From: Cacajao melanocephalus
Taxonomy: Eukaryota; Chordata; Mammalia; Primates; Pitheciidae
NCBI GenBank assembly: GCA_963573385.1
Contig: CAUYLG010041593.1
Coordinates: 1-64,000, forward strand
Direction: 5' to 3'
Length of the DNA: 64,000 bases
Shown: positions 15,241 to 29,057 of the stretch, piece after piece
How positions within the stretch are numbered: the stretch's first letter is position 1
How the letters are laid out: each line of letters begins with the position of its first letter
Position numbers and translations under genes: made by a program
Notes under the pieces: model-generated
Databases searched by the model: none
What the model saw: the letters and a program-made list of their open reading frames with translations, nothing else
Told to the model about the DNA's origin: nothing

Positions 15241-16541
15241 TTTTAAAACTGAGATATAATTTTTGAGATATAAAACATTGAGAGATAATTCACATCATAA
15301 AATTCACTCTCTAGGACAGGCCTGGTGGCTCACACCTATAATCCCAGCACTTTGGGAGGCCAAGGCGGGTGGATCACTTTAAGTCAGGAGTTTGAGACCA
15401 GCCTGGCAAATATGGTGAAACCCTCCCTGACTCTACTAAAAATACAAAAATTAGCCAGCTATGGTCATGTACGTCTGTAATCCCAGCTACTCAGTGGGGC
15501 TGAGGCAGGAGAATTGCTTGAACCCACGATGCACAGGTTACAGTGAGTTGAGATTGTGCCACTGCATTCCAGCCTGGGCAAGAGAGCAAGACTCCATCTC
15601 AAAAAAAAAAAAATTACCCTTCAAAGTGTACAATACAGGGGTTGCACAAAATTGTGCAAACATCACCACTACGTAATTCTAGAACATTTCATCACCCCAA
15701 AACAAAACCCCAAGCCCATTATCTGTCATTTCTATTCCCCTTTCCTACCACCTGGCAACCACTACTCTACTTTCTGTCTCTTTGAATTTGCCTATCTGGA
15801 CATTTTCATACAAATAGAATCATCTACTATGTGGTATTTTGTAACTGGATTCTTTCATTTTGCATATTTCAAGGTTCATACATGTTGTAGTATAAATCAG
15901 TACTTCATTCTTTTTATGGCTGAATAATATTCCATATGTGTGTATGGATACACCACATTTTATCCATCCACTCATCAGTTTGATGAATATTTGGGTTGCT
16001 TCTACTTTTTCATTATTATAAAAAATGTTGCTGTGTACATTTGTGTACAAGTTTTTGCATGGCTGTATGTTTTCATGTCTCTTAGGTATAAGCTAGGAGT
16101 AGAATTGCTGGGTTATATGGAAATTCTATGTTTAACCTTTTGAGTGACTGTTAGACTCTTTTCCAAAGTGGCCTCCTCATTTTACATTCCTACCAGTAGT
16201 GCATGAGAGTTCCAATTTCTCCAAATCCTTAGCAACACTTGTTATTGCCTATCTTTTTGATTATAGTCATTTTGGCGGATATGTATAGTGGTATCTCATT
16301 GTGGGTTTGATTTGCATTTCCCTGATAGCTAATGACACTGAACATCTTTCATGTGCTTTTGAACCTTTTGTGTATCTTCTTTGGATAAATGTCTATTCAC
16401 ATCCTTTGCCTGTTTTAAAATTGGTTAATTTGTCTTTTTATTGTGTTTTAAGAGTTCTTTATATACCCTGGATGCCACTAGCCTCTTATCACATATATGA
16501 GTTTCAAAGATTTTCTCCCATTCTATAGGTTGTCTTTTCAC
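15241..16541 (-). mobile_element. L1M-type 3' end, second copy, split by an Alu
   Basis: Antisense L1 3' UTR (GAGATAATTCACATCATAAA; after the Alu, TTCAAAGTGTACAATACAGG), then CACCTGGCAACCACTACTCT, TTATGGCTGAATAATATTCC and AGGAGTAGAATTGCTGGGTT. The ORF2 C-terminal coding sense is on the minus strand and broken by stops. Confidence 0.78.
15314..15613 (+). repeat. Alu (diverged AluS/J)
   Basis: Sense Alu with an A13 tail, inserted within the L1 3' UTR text that flanks it on both sides. Confidence 0.92.
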
Positions 16542-16855
16542 TTTTTTTTTTTTTGAGATGCGGTTTCACTCATGTTGCCTGGGCTGGAGTGCAATGGCGA
16601 AAGATGGCACAATCTTGGCTTATTGCAACCTCCGCCTCCTGGGTACAAGCGATTCTCCTGTCTCGGCCTCCCAAGTAGTTCAGATTACAGGCATGTGTCA
16701 CCACTCCCAGCTTTATTTATTTATTTTTTTGTATTTAGTAAAAACTGGATTTCACCATGTTTGTCAGGCTGGTCGCAAACTCCTGACCTCAGGTGATCCA
16801 CCCACGTCGACCTCCCAAAGTGCTGGGATTACAAGTGTGAGCCACCATGCCCAGC
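16542..16855 (-). repeat. Alu (diverged)
   Basis: Antisense Alu with T-run and an expanded ATTT-type linker (TTTATTTATTTATTTTTTTG). The long plus-strand open frame across it is Alu-derived. Confidence 0.92.
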
Positions 16856-16915
16856 ATCTTATCAGTTTCTTGACAGTGTCCTTTAAGTGCAAAAGTTTTC
16901 ATTTTCTTTCTTTAA

Positions 16916-16945
16916 AACAGAACAAAACAAAACAAAACAAAACAA
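16916..16945. repeat. AAAAC pentanucleotide microsatellite
   Basis: Roughly five CAAAA units lie directly against the 3' end of an antisense Alu, where a T-rich tail would be expected on this strand. Confidence 0.9.
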
Positions 16946-17214
16946 CAGAGTCTTGCTCTGTCACCCATGCTAGAGTGCAGTGGCATGATCTCTGCTCACT
17001 GCAACCTCCTCCTCCTGGGTTCAAATGATTCTCCTGCCTCAGCTTCCTGAGTAGCTGGGATTACAGATGCCTGCCATCACACCCAACTAATTTTTATTAG
17101 AGACGGGGTTTTCCCATGTTGGCCAGGGTGGTTTCAAATTCCTGGCCTCAGGTGATCTGCCTACCTCAGCCTCTTAAAGTGCTGGGATTACAGGCATGAG
17201 CCACCACGTCAAGC
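16946..17214 (-). repeat. Alu (AluS-like)
   Basis: Antisense Alu from CAGAGTCTTGCTCTGTCACC to CACCACGTCAAGCC. Its right-arm linker is shortened (TAATTTTTATTAGAGACGGG). Confidence 0.92.
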
Positions 17215-17219
17215 CAAAA

Positions 17220-18125
17220 CTTTTCAATTTGGATGAAGTTCCATTTGTTTTTTCTTGTGTTTTAGTGTCAGATCTAAGAATCTAATCCTAAAAAAAAAAA
17301 TTGTGGTAAAATATACAAAATACAAAATTTACAATTTTGACCATTTTAAAGTGTATAATTCAAAAGTATTTAGTACATTCACAATGTTATGTAACTATCA
17401 CCAATATCTAGTTCCAGAACATTTCATCACCCAAAAGAAAACCCTACACTGGTTAAGCAGTTACTCCATTCCTCCCTTTTCCCATCCTGGCAACCACTAA
17501 TCTATTTTATGTCTCTATGTATTTTCATATTCTGGACATTTCATATAAATGAAATAATACAATATGTGGCCTTTTATGTCTGGCTTATTTCACTTAGCAT
17601 AATGTTTTCAAGGTTCATCCATGTTGTAGCATGTATCAGTACTTCATCCCTTTCTATGGCTGAATCATATTAATGGTATGGATGCACCACATTTTGTTCA
17701 TCCGGTCATCAGTTGATGGACATTAGGGTTGTTTCTATCTTTTGACTATTGTGAATAGAAAAAGAAAAAAACATGCAGAATTTTTTGTGTGAACATCTGC
17801 ATGTCTCTTAGGTATAACCTAGGAGTAGAATTGCTGGGTCATATAGAAGCTCCGTTTAACCTTTTGAGTGACCAGTAGACTCTTTTCCAAAGTAGCTGAA
17901 TCATTTCACATTCTTACCAACAATAAATGAGGTTCACATTTTTCCATATCCTTGTCAACACTTATTTTGTTACTTTTTGTTTTACCTTATAGTCATTCTA
18001 GTGGGTGAGAGTAGTATCACTGTCATTTAGTATTTCTCTAATGACTAATGATACTGATGATATTGAGTATATTTTCATGTACTCATTGGCCTTTTGTACA
18101 TCTTTTTTTTTTTTTAAAGAGATTA
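17220..18125 (-). mobile_element. L1M-type 3' end, third copy
   Basis: Antisense L1 3' UTR (ATTGTGGTAAAATATACAAA, CATTTTAAAGTGTATAATTC, AGTTCCAGAACATTTCATCA). It is followed by the ORF2 C-terminal segment (TTCTATGGCTGAATCATATT, GGAGTAGAATTGCTGGGTC). Text closely parallels the copies at 15241 and 19215. Confidence 0.78.
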
Positions 18126-18600
18126 CAACTATCTCTTCTTCTAAGAGTTTTATCATATTTTAACTCTTATGCTTAAGAGTAATTTAATTTTTGTGTATGG
18201 TGTGGGGTAGGAGTCCAATTTATTTTTTTGTATGTGGATATCCAGTTGTCTCAACATCATTTGCTATTCTTTCCACATTATGTTTCATAATTTTTCACTG
18301 AGTGTTGGACATCATGTGTAGAACAGTGGAGACTGTAATAAATAATATTTATGCCTAGAAATGAGCATGCCTCTCCTTTTGATAGGCTGTTTGTGTGGGT
18401 AATTGAGGTAATTTAGTCCAGATTTGATCTGGGTTTAGGTTTTATTGTTACTATGGTTACCTTCAGTTACTATCACCTTCAAATTCCTACCATAACCTTA
18501 TGGTTAGGGTGGAGGCTAGGTTGGTACAACTTTATCAATTTTTTATCTTTCAAAATTGACTGATTTTCCTCCTCTCTTGACTCTTTCTATTCTTTTTGTC
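18126..18600. other. Gene-free stretch (possible L1 5' text)
   Basis: AT-rich. The phrase GAGTGTTGGACATCATGTGT resembles antisense L1 5'-region sequence, but the call is weak. Confidence 0.35.
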
Positions 18601-18927
18601 CTCATGGGTAATTACTTTTTTCCACATTAAAAAATTGTGATAAAATATGCATAATATAAAATTTGCCATCCTAACCATTTATAAGTATATAGTACAACAG
18701 TATTAAATATACTTCATATGTTGTGCAACCACCACCATCATCAATCTTCATAATTCCTTTCATCTTACAAAATGGAAATTCTATACCCATTAAACAGTAG
18801 CTCTCCATTCCTTCCTCCCCACAGACTCTGGAAACCACTTTCTGTCTCTGTGATCTTAACAATTCTATATACCTCATATAAGTGAAATCATACAATATTA
18901 TTCTTTTTTGTTAATTTCTGTGTATGT

Positions 18928-19214
18928 GTGTGAGACAGGGTTTCACTGTGTTGCATGAGCTGGAGTGTAGTGGTGTGATCATGGGTCACTGCAACTTCAA
19001 ACTCCCAGGCTCAAATGATCCTTCTACCTCAGCCTCCATAGTAGCTGCACCACAGGCAAATGTTACCACACCCAGCTAATTTTCTTCATTTTTTTGTTGA
19101 GAAGAGGTCTCGGTATATTGCCCAGGCTGGTTTTGAATTTCTGGGCCTCAGCAATCCTTCCACCTCAACCTCCCAAAGTGCTGGGATTACAGATGTGAGC
19201 TACTATGCCTGGCC
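18928..19214 (-). repeat. Alu (AluJ-like)
   Basis: Antisense Alu without a clear T-run, with AluJ-type CTCAAATGATCCTTCTACC and a GGTCTCGGTATATTGCCCAG right-arm junction. Confidence 0.9.
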
Positions 19215-19811
19215 AACATTTGTCTTTTTGTGACTGGCTTATTTCACTTCACATAATCTTCTCAAGGATCATCCATATTGTAGCATATGTTAGAATTACC
19301 TTCCTTTTGATTGAATATTCCATTGTATGTATATACAACATTTTGCTCATCTGTTCATCTGTTGATGGACACTTGTGTTGCTTCCATGTTTTAGCTATTG
19401 TGAATAATGTTGCTCTGAATATGGGTATACAAAGATCTCTTTGGGACTCTGCTTTCGATTCTTTTGGTTATATACCCAGAAGTGAAAGTGCTGGATTATA
19501 TGATAATTCCACATGTAATTGTTTTAGGAACTTTCATATTGTTTTCCCCAGTGGCTGTACCATTTTACATTCCCACCAACAGTGCACAAGGGTTCCAAAT
19601 TTCTCCAAACCCTCATCAACACTTGTTATTTTCTGATTTTTTAAAATAGTAACTATCCTAAAGGGTCCGAAGTGGTGTCTCATTGTAGTTTTGATTCACA
19701 TTTCCCTAATGATTACAGATGTTTAGTGTTTTTGTGCTTATTGGCCGTTTATATATATTCTTTGGAAAAATATCTATTCAAATCCTTTGCCCATTTTGTT
19801 TTTTATTGAAA

Positions 19812-20111
19812 AAATTGAGACAGAGTCTCACTCTGTCACCCAGGCTGGAGTGTGGTGGCATGATCTCTGTTCACTGCAACCTTCACCTTCCGGGCTCAAG
19901 CATTCCTTCCAACACAACCTCTCAAGGAGCTGGTACCACAGGCATGCCCCAACACACCCAGCTAATTTTTTTTTTTTTTTTTTGTATTTTTGGTAGAGGT
20001 GAGGTTTTGCTCTGTTGTCCAACCTGGTCTCGAACTCTTGGTCTCAAGTAATCTGACTACCTCCGCCTCTCAAAGTGCTAGGCTTACAGGCATGAACCAC
20101 TGTGCCCAGCC
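19812..20111 (-). repeat. Alu, first of a head-to-tail pair
   Basis: Antisense Alu with an expanded T-run in its linker (about 19969-19983). It ends 6 bp before the next Alu's T-run begins. Confidence 0.92.
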
Positions 20112-20117
20112 CTTTGC

Positions 20118-20427
20118 CTTTTTTTTTTTTTTTTTGAGACAGAGTCCTGCTCTGTCGCCTAGGCTGGAGTGCAGTGGCACAATCTCAGGTCACTGCAACC
20201 TCACCTTCTAGGTTCAAGCAATTCTCTTGTCTCAGCCTCCTGAGTTGCTGGGACTACCAGCACATGCCACCATGCCCGGCTTATTATTTTTTTTTTTTGT
20301 ATTTTTATTAGAGACGGGGCTTCACCATATTGGTCAGGCTGATCTTGAAATCCTGACCTCGGGTAATCCACCCACCTTGGCCTCCCAAAGTGTCAGGATT
20401 AAAGGCATGAGCCACTGTGCCCAGCCC
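20118..20427 (-). repeat. Alu (AluS-like), second of the pair
   Basis: Antisense full-length Alu with T-run and a T-rich linker. It sits directly beside the preceding Alu in the same orientation inside the L1. Confidence 0.93.
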
Positions 20428-22615
20428 CGCTTTAAAATCAGGTTGTTTTGTTTTTTCACTGTTGAGATTTAGGAGTTCTCTATATAGTGTAGACATTAAT
20501 CTCTCATGTATAATTTGCAAATATTTTCTCCCATTCTATGGGATACCTTTTTACTCTCTTGATAGTGTCTTCCATTGCACAAATTTAAAAATTTTTTATG
20601 AGGCCCAATTTATTTATTTATTTTTTGTTGCCTGTGCCTTTGGTGTCATTTTCAAGAAATCACTTTCAAATTTACAGTTGTAAAGATTAGCCCTATATTT
20701 TCTTTTAGAATTTTATACTTTTAGGTCTTACATTTAGGTCTTTGATCCATTTCGAGCTGATTTTTTGTATATGGTTAGATAAGGGCCCAAATTTATTCTT
20801 TTGCACGTGGATAGCCATATTTCCCAGCACCGATTGTTAAAAGACTTTTTTTTTTTTCCCCATTGAATAATCCTGGCACTCATGTAAAAAATCATTTGTT
20901 CATATATGCAAGCATTTACTTCTGGTCTGTGTATTCAATTGGTTTACATGTCTGTCTTTATGCCAGTATCATACTATTTGATTACTATAGCTTGTAATAA
21001 GTTTTGCAGTCAGGAAGTATGAGTCTTCCAGTTTTGTTCTTCTTTTTTAAGACCATTTTGGCGCTATAGAGGGTTCCTTGAAGTTCCATATGAATTTCAG
21101 GATGGGTTTTTCTATTTCTACAAAAAGCATCATTGGGATTTTGATAGGGATCACACTGAATCTGTAGATTGCTATAGAAACATTGATAAGTTCTTGTATG
21201 TTGAACCATCCTTGCATTCCAGGAATAAATCCTACTTGGTCATGGTGTATAATCCTTTTAATATGCTGCTAAATTTGGTTTGCTAGTGTTTTGTTGAGGA
21301 TTTTTGCATCAGTGCTCGTAAGGGATATTGGGTTGTAGTTTTCTTTTCTTGCAGTGCCTTTGTCTGGCTTTGGTATCAGGGTAATGCTGGCCTCATAGAA
21401 TGAGTTCAAAAGTGTTCTCTCCTTTTTGAATTTTCTTTTCTTTTTTTGAAAAGTTTGAGAGGGACTGGTGTCCTTTAAATGTTTGATAGAATTCAGCAGT
21501 GAAAACACCAGTTCCAAAGCTTTTATTTCTCAGAAGACTTTTTATTACTGGTTCAATCTCCTTGCTAATCATAGGGTTATTCAGATTTTCTATTTCTTTG
21601 TGATTTAGTCTTAGTAGGCTTTGTGTTTCTAAAAATTTATCAGTTTCATCCAGGTTATCTGATTTGTTGGCATGCAATTGTTCATAGCACTCTCTTATAA
21701 TCCTTTTTATTTCTGTAGAGTCACTTGTAATGCCCTTGCTTTCATTTCTGATCTTAGTGATTTGACTATTCTCTTTTGCTTAGTCCATCTAGCTAAAGGT
21801 TTGTCAATTTATTGATCTTTTTAAAGAATCAATTTCTTGTTTCATTGGTTTTCTCTGTTGTTTTCCTATTCTCATGTTATTTATTTCTCTTCTAATCTTT
21901 ATTATATCTTTCTTTTTCTTGGCTTTGGGTTTAGTTTGTTTTTGTCTTTCTAGTTCCCTAAATTGGAGTTAGGTTGCTGACTTGAGATCTTCTTTTTTAA
22001 TGTAAGCATTTATAGCTATAAATTTCTTCCTTAGCACTGCTTTTACTGTATTCCATAAGTTTTGGTGTGATGCATAATTACTTACAGGTCATTATCATGT
22101 AGCTGTAAGTATTTTCTAATATCTCTTGTGATTTCAATTGATTGCTCAATTTCATAATTTTATGAATTTTTACAGTTTTACTACTGTTATTGATTTCTAA
22201 CTTATCTTGCTCTGTAAGAGAAAATACTTTGTATGATACCTACCTTTTAAAATCTATTGAGACAATTTGTGGCCCAACATATAGTCTATCCTCAAAAGTG
22301 TTCCATGTACACTTGATAAGAATGTATACGCTGTTGTTGTTGAGCACAGTGTTCTGTATATGCCCATTATCTCTAGTTGGCTTATTGTGTTGTTTAAATT
22401 CTTTATTTCCTTACTTATCTTCTTTCTGGTTCTTCTATCTAATACTGAGAGTAGGGTACTAAAAACTCCAACTATTATTGTAGAACTTTCTATTTCTCCC
22501 TTTAGTTTTGCCAGTTTTTGTTTCATGTATTTTGATGATCTTCATTACGTATGCAAATTTTCATAATTGTTGTATCTTTCTTCCTGTATTAAGCCTTGTA
22601 TTTATAATATTCTCA

Positions 22616-22905
<290 letters not shown>

Positions 22906-23183
22906 AATTATATAATGTTCTTTTCTCTTGTAATTTTTTTAAAAAGGTCTTTAAAAAATTGAAGTGTATATTGTCTGATGTTAGTATAAGCATTCCTATT
23001 CTCTTTTGGTTACTATTTGCATAGGATATGTTTTTTTTTCCTCCTTTCACTTTCAATCTATTTGTTTCTTTGGATCTAAAGTGAGTGTCTTATAGACAGC
23101 ATACAGTTGGATGATGTTATTAAATCAATTCTGACAATCTTTGCCTTTTGATTGGAGAGTTTAATCCATTTACATTTAAAGTG

Positions 23184-23481
23184 GGCTGGGAGTGGTGGCT
23201 CACACCTGTAATCCCAACACTTTGGGAGGTTGAGGCAGGCAGATTACCTGAGGTCAGAAGTTCGAGACCAGCCCAGCAAACATGTAAAACCCCGTCTCTA
23301 TTAAAAATATAAAAAAATTACCTGGGTATGGTGGCACACGTCTGTAATCCCAGCTATTTGGGAGGCTGAGTCATGAGAATTGCTTCAGTTGAACCTGGGA
23401 GGCGGAGGTTGCAGTGAGCCAAGACTGTGCCACTGTACTCCAGCCTGGGTGACAGAATGACACCCTGTCTAAATAAAAAAA
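23184..23481 (+). repeat. Alu (AluS-like)
   Basis: Sense Alu beginning GGGCTGGGAGTGGTGGCTCA and ending in an A-rich tail (AAATAAAAAAAAGG). Confidence 0.93.
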
Positions 23482-23959
23482 AGGAAGAAGAAGTAATTAT
23501 TAATAAAAAGGGACAGATTTTCGATGTTTTGCTATTTGTTTTCTATATGCCTTATGGCTTTTTTGACCCTCTTTTTTTTTTTCTATTACTTTTGTGTTTA
23601 TTTGTATTTTGTTTTGTGTTTATTCTTTTGTAGTGAAATATTTAAATTAATTTCTCATTTCCTTTTGGATATATTCTATAGCTATGTTCTTTGGATTAGT
23701 ATGGGGATTACATTTAACACCCTAAAGTTATAATACTATATTTTGAATTTATACCTGCTTAACTTCAATAACATACAAAAACTCTGCTCTTTTAACAATC
23801 CACCCTCAACCCTTTTGGTTACTGATGTCACAAAATTACATCTTTATATACGGTGTGCCCCAAAACAAACCAGTAATTCTTTGAAATGCATTAGTCTCTT
23901 AAATTACGTAGAAAACATAATGTGGAGTTACAGATTAACAATGAACATTTTTTTAAAAA

Positions 23960-24230
23960 ATAGGGTCTGTCTCATTCTACCTAGGCTGGGGTGCAGTGGT
24001 ATAATCATAGTTAACTGTAACATCAAACTTCTGGGGTCAAGTGATCCTTCTGCTTCAGCCTCTTGAGTAGCTGGGACTATGTGTGCACTGGCTAATTTTT
24101 ATTTTTATTTTTTAAGAGATAGGATCTTACTATGTTGCCCAGGCTGGTCTTGAACTCCCTGGCCTTAAATAATCCTCCCACCTCAGCCTCCCAGAGTGCT
24201 GAGATTACAGGCATAAGCCACTACACTGAG
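23960..24230 (-). repeat. Alu (AluJ-like)
   Basis: Antisense Alu, diverged, with CTATGTTGCCCAGGCTGGTC and the end CATAAGCCACTACACTGAG. Confidence 0.88.
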
Positions 24231-24248
24231 ACTTACTCTTGAGCATTT

Positions 24249-24584
<336 letters not shown>

Positions 24585-25700
24585 TAGTTTTTGTTTATTT
24601 GGGAATATTTTAATTTCTCCCTCACTTTTGAAGGAAAGTTTTGGTGGGTATAGAATTTTTGGTTGACTTTTTTTTTTTTTTTTTTATCTTTTAACACTTT
24701 GAATATATCAGTTCACTACCACTGGGCTCTGAAGTTTCTGATGAAAAACCTGTAGACAGTCTCATTAAGGATCCTTTGCATGTGATGAGTTGCTTCTCTC
24801 TTGCTGCCTTCAAGATTCTTTGCCTTTCAAAAGTGTGATTATAATGTGTCTCAGTGTGAGTGCCTTTGAGTTCATCTTACTTGGAGTTTCTTTAAGCTTC
24901 TTAGATATTTATATTCACGTCTTTCATCAAATCTGGGAAGATTTCAGCCATTATTTCTTCAAATATTCTCTCTGCCCCTTTCTCCCTTTTCCTTCTGGGA
25001 CTCCCACAAGGTATATGTTGGTCGGCTTGATGATGACCCAGAAGTCTCTTAGGCTCTGTTCACTTTTCTTCAACCTTTTTTTCTGTTCCTGACTTGATAG
25101 TTTTCATTGTCCTATCTTCAAGTTCACTGACTCTTTCTTCTACCTGCTCAAATCTGCCTTTGAAGTCTCTAGCAAAAATTTCATTTTAGCTATAATTTTC
25201 AGCTCCAGAATTTTTTTTTGTTTCTTTTTGGGTTTTCTCTTTATTTATATTTACATTTTGTTCATACATCATTTTCCTGACTTTCTCCATGTCTTCCTTT
25301 GGTTCTTCAAGCATCCTTAAGATAGCTCTTTTAAAGACTTTGCTTAGTAGGTCTCCCATCAGGTCTTTTTTGGGGACAGTTTCTGTGGATTTTTTTCCTT
25401 TGAATAGGTCATGACTGCCTTTTTTTTTTTTTTTTTTTTGTATGCCCTATAATTTTTTTTTGTTAAAAACTGGACATTTGGACATTTGAATCTAATAATG
25501 CGGTAACTCTGGAAATAAAATTTCTTTCCCTTTCACAGGGTTTGCTATTTTTGTTGTTTTATTGTTGTGGGCTGTCTCTGCCAAGGATCAGCCTGAAGTA
25601 TAAACTTAAGGTCTTCTTAGGCCTTTACTAAATCTGCATCTTCTCTAAGACATTATGATCACCTTCTAATTTTTCCTGTATATCCAATTGCTTTTGAATA

Positions 25701-28213
25701 TCCTAGTCTTAAATGTCTGGCTCCCAACAGGAAATAAAAGAGAAAAATGAAGAGGGAGGGAAGGGTGCAAGCACATTAATCCTAGAAGTCACTTCAACCA
25801 GAGGGACTTATTACTATGGGAGGAGGTATAAGAACAATGGTCTCTGCCTCTTTTTCTTTACTCCTGTGATCAGAAATACCAATCAGGGCACAGATGCCAA
25901 GTATTCGAAAGACAGGGTCCTTTGCAAGCTGCATTCAAGCTGCTCTAGAAACATGTGCACAGCTGCCTGCCATGGGGCTGGAAGGTGAGGGATAGGTAGT
26001 TGTTACTATGTTAAGAGTTGAAATTGAACAAAATTAATCACAACTTATCATCTAAGCTTTCCCTTGGAAGTTGCAGGACTTCAACAGACTTCAGAGCTCC
26101 AAAATAGTTACAGCAGACAAATTCTGCCACTGTAATTGTCTGGATGGGGAGACAGATTCCTTGTGCTTCCTACTCTGCCATCTTCTCAGAATCCTCTGGG
26201 CATTTACCTTTTAAAACATTATTTTACTCTTTCATGTGTGTGTGTCTGGGCGTGTCTAAGGTGGGGATCACACTATATAGTGCTTAATATGCCATACTTT
26301 TTCCTTTTTTTCTTCCTTTTTCTTCCCTCTCTTTGCCCTAGTTTTTTATGTAGACTGTGTTGGTTAACTTCTCAATTTTGCTCACAGGTTAAAATATATC
26401 TAAATAGGGTTATGATAGAACCAGAGGAAGAATGCTCATCACAGACATCCTTGATATGGAATAAGTTGCAGCAACTGATGAGACTTTGCTATGTTTATCT
26501 TTGTAAGAGTAAATTGCTCTGTGCAAGGGATAGGTGGCATTATGCAGTGTGAAGTTTTTCTCGAAAATACAGGTTTAGGAAGACCTATATTGCTGTTGGG
26601 TTAAATCTGAAGATTCTGAGAATATATGCAAGAGAGAGATTATAATGATGGACCCTGAGATTTAAGTGGACTTGGAGAAAGAGGGATCAGATGGGCAATA
26701 AGAAGGGTTGGGAGTTAATGGACTAAAAATATCAGTAAGATCACAGAATTACACACAGAATGTACTCCAGTTCATATAAGTGAACTCGAAGATGAAATAT
26801 ATTGGCTAGAGAGGGATAGGGGCTTTGGAGGAAGTTCAATTACTTTTGATGAAATTTAGAGTGTGACCATAACATAGGTGATTGAGGTGGGCAGGGGCAG
26901 AAAAAAAAAAGACTACTAAATGTAAGGAGAGCAGAGCATTAGATAGGTCATTCATAGAAGGCTGAAGCCACCAACAATGATGGCATGTGCTGGGGAAGAG
27001 AGAAAGTGACACAGGTACTAAAATCTTCCCTGTGAGACAGTGATGGGGAGATCAGTAGGCAGGACAATTAGAGAAAGGCTGGTATAGTCAAACAGACGAA
27101 ATCAGAAGAGCTAAGAGGAAGGATGAGAACTAATTGAGGAGGAGCAGTGGAGGCTCACTTCCTGGGTCTTCCTGGAGGCTCACTTCCTGACAATGAAGGC
27201 AGCTTCTCCCTAGGACGGCTACAGCGTAAGCAGAATCTTAGGGGACAGCCAGAGTAAGCAATGTCTTTAGGGGACAGTTAAGTTGAAGAAGTGAAGCAAA
27301 TATTTCAACAAGAAAGTGCATATAGAAAAGAAAATCCACCGATTTTAGAAAGGAAGTGCTGGAGGACACAGTGGAAAGGCTGGAAAGGGGAGCAGTATGT
27401 GATGATGTGGTGGAAGATGGCCACTGAGGTTAGGGTCAGACTTCTTGTGATTACTATGACAAATCTGTGGGGGATGGTAGTATTAGACTTGAAGGCTCTT
27501 AAGAGGATGGTAGGCTAACAGTTTCAGGAATGTTGAGGCTACATTCCTTATCTCTACAACTGATCATGACTCTGGAGGGTCACACTGGTGACTGCTCTCC
27601 CCCACTAACTGTTCCATATTCTCCTTGTCCTGTGTCACTGCCTTAGACCACTATGGTTCTTTGTCCTGTGGATGAGCCAAATTTTCCTTCTTTAAGAATA
27701 TGAGTCCTTATTATTCCTGGTATCTAAGTCAATTAGGATCACAACACTAGAAAAAATTGTAGAAATACATAAAACATAACAATCTGAGAAAAATCACTCA
27801 GAATGAAGCTTCTTTTTCAAACATACCTATTACTTTTTCTTGCTGTCATTTCTTGCCTTATGGTTTTTAGTCTTCTCTCCATGTCTTTGAGCATTTTAAA
27901 CATATCTTAAATTTATTGTTTTTTCTTATATTACTGACAGTTTTTGGAACCAATTTCTCCCATTGGTTGCATCTGCAGACTTTCCTTTTTCATTGGGTAA
28001 GTTTTCCCTGTAAGGTCATTTTCTGTAGGATTTGGTTTTCCACAGCTCTCTTTGTGAAAACTGGATTATGGCAATAATCTTACAGAACAGTTCTGTGCTT
28101 TTTCTATGGGATTCTTTAGGTTTCATTGGTCCAGAATCAGCTTTTTGTTACTTTTTCAGCTTGATATCCCAGTAACACTTGGGTATCATGAATTTGGACC
28201 ACTCACAAACAGC
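25701..28213. other. Gene-free stretch with possible old repeats
   Basis: No gene supported. About 26860-27090 (GGTCATTCATAGAAGGCTGA, ACCAACAATGATGGC) resembles an old repeated sequence whose family I cannot name. The open frame at 26136-26552 shows no signature or splice context. Confidence 0.45.
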
Positions 28214-28331
28214 AAAAGTGTGATTTTTTTTCTCTTCCTCTTTCTTTCTCTCTTACATTCTTTTTTTTCTTTCTTTCACTCTCACTTTCCTCTCTTTTTC
28301 TTTAAAAAAAAAAAAGTGTGATTTTTTTTCT
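28214..28331. repeat. Pyrimidine tract plus A-tail between 20-bp direct repeats
   Basis: A 20-bp direct repeat (AAAAGTGTG followed by A, eight T, CT) occurs at 28214-28233 and 28312-28331. Between them is a CT/TTTC-rich tract that ends in an A-run, the arrangement of an LINE-mobilised insertion. The inserted sequence matches no element I know. Confidence 0.75.
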
Positions 28332-28593
28332 TAGCTGACTCTTTCTACTTACACTTCTGAGTAATGGTAGACTTTCTTGCATTCCCTTTTGAGCCCCAGG
28401 TCAATGAACAGTGTTTGTCTAGTTCTCATTTCACACAGAGTAGGTCTTTGGAGACTCGTGTCTCACTGTTGAAGCCCTAGCACCAGCCATTAGGCTTCTA
28501 TCTAGTCTCAAGTCTCTATGAACTTGTTGGTCTCCACTTTCACTCACTCTCTACATTTTAGGTTCCATTCATTTCTGGCACATAGAGACTTCC
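28332..28593. other. Gene-free stretch
   Basis: No gene or repeat recognised. Confidence 0.45.
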
Positions 28594-28953
<360 letters not shown>

Positions 28954-29057
28954 TAAATATTTCTGTTTGAGGTACAAGAGAGTTTGCCTGAAATCACTCT
29001 GTTGTATATTGGTCATAAGTCATCCCAAATCATTCCATACAATGCAAACAGAGGGTC

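Noticed and set aside
16558..17028. A 156-codon plus-strand open frame
   Set aside because: It is the translation of two antisense Alus and the sequence between them.
21269..21677. Reverse-transcriptase-like open frames on the minus strand
   Set aside because: Clearly L1 ORF2, but broken by stops and shifts and part of an old inactive L1, so not listed as a gene.
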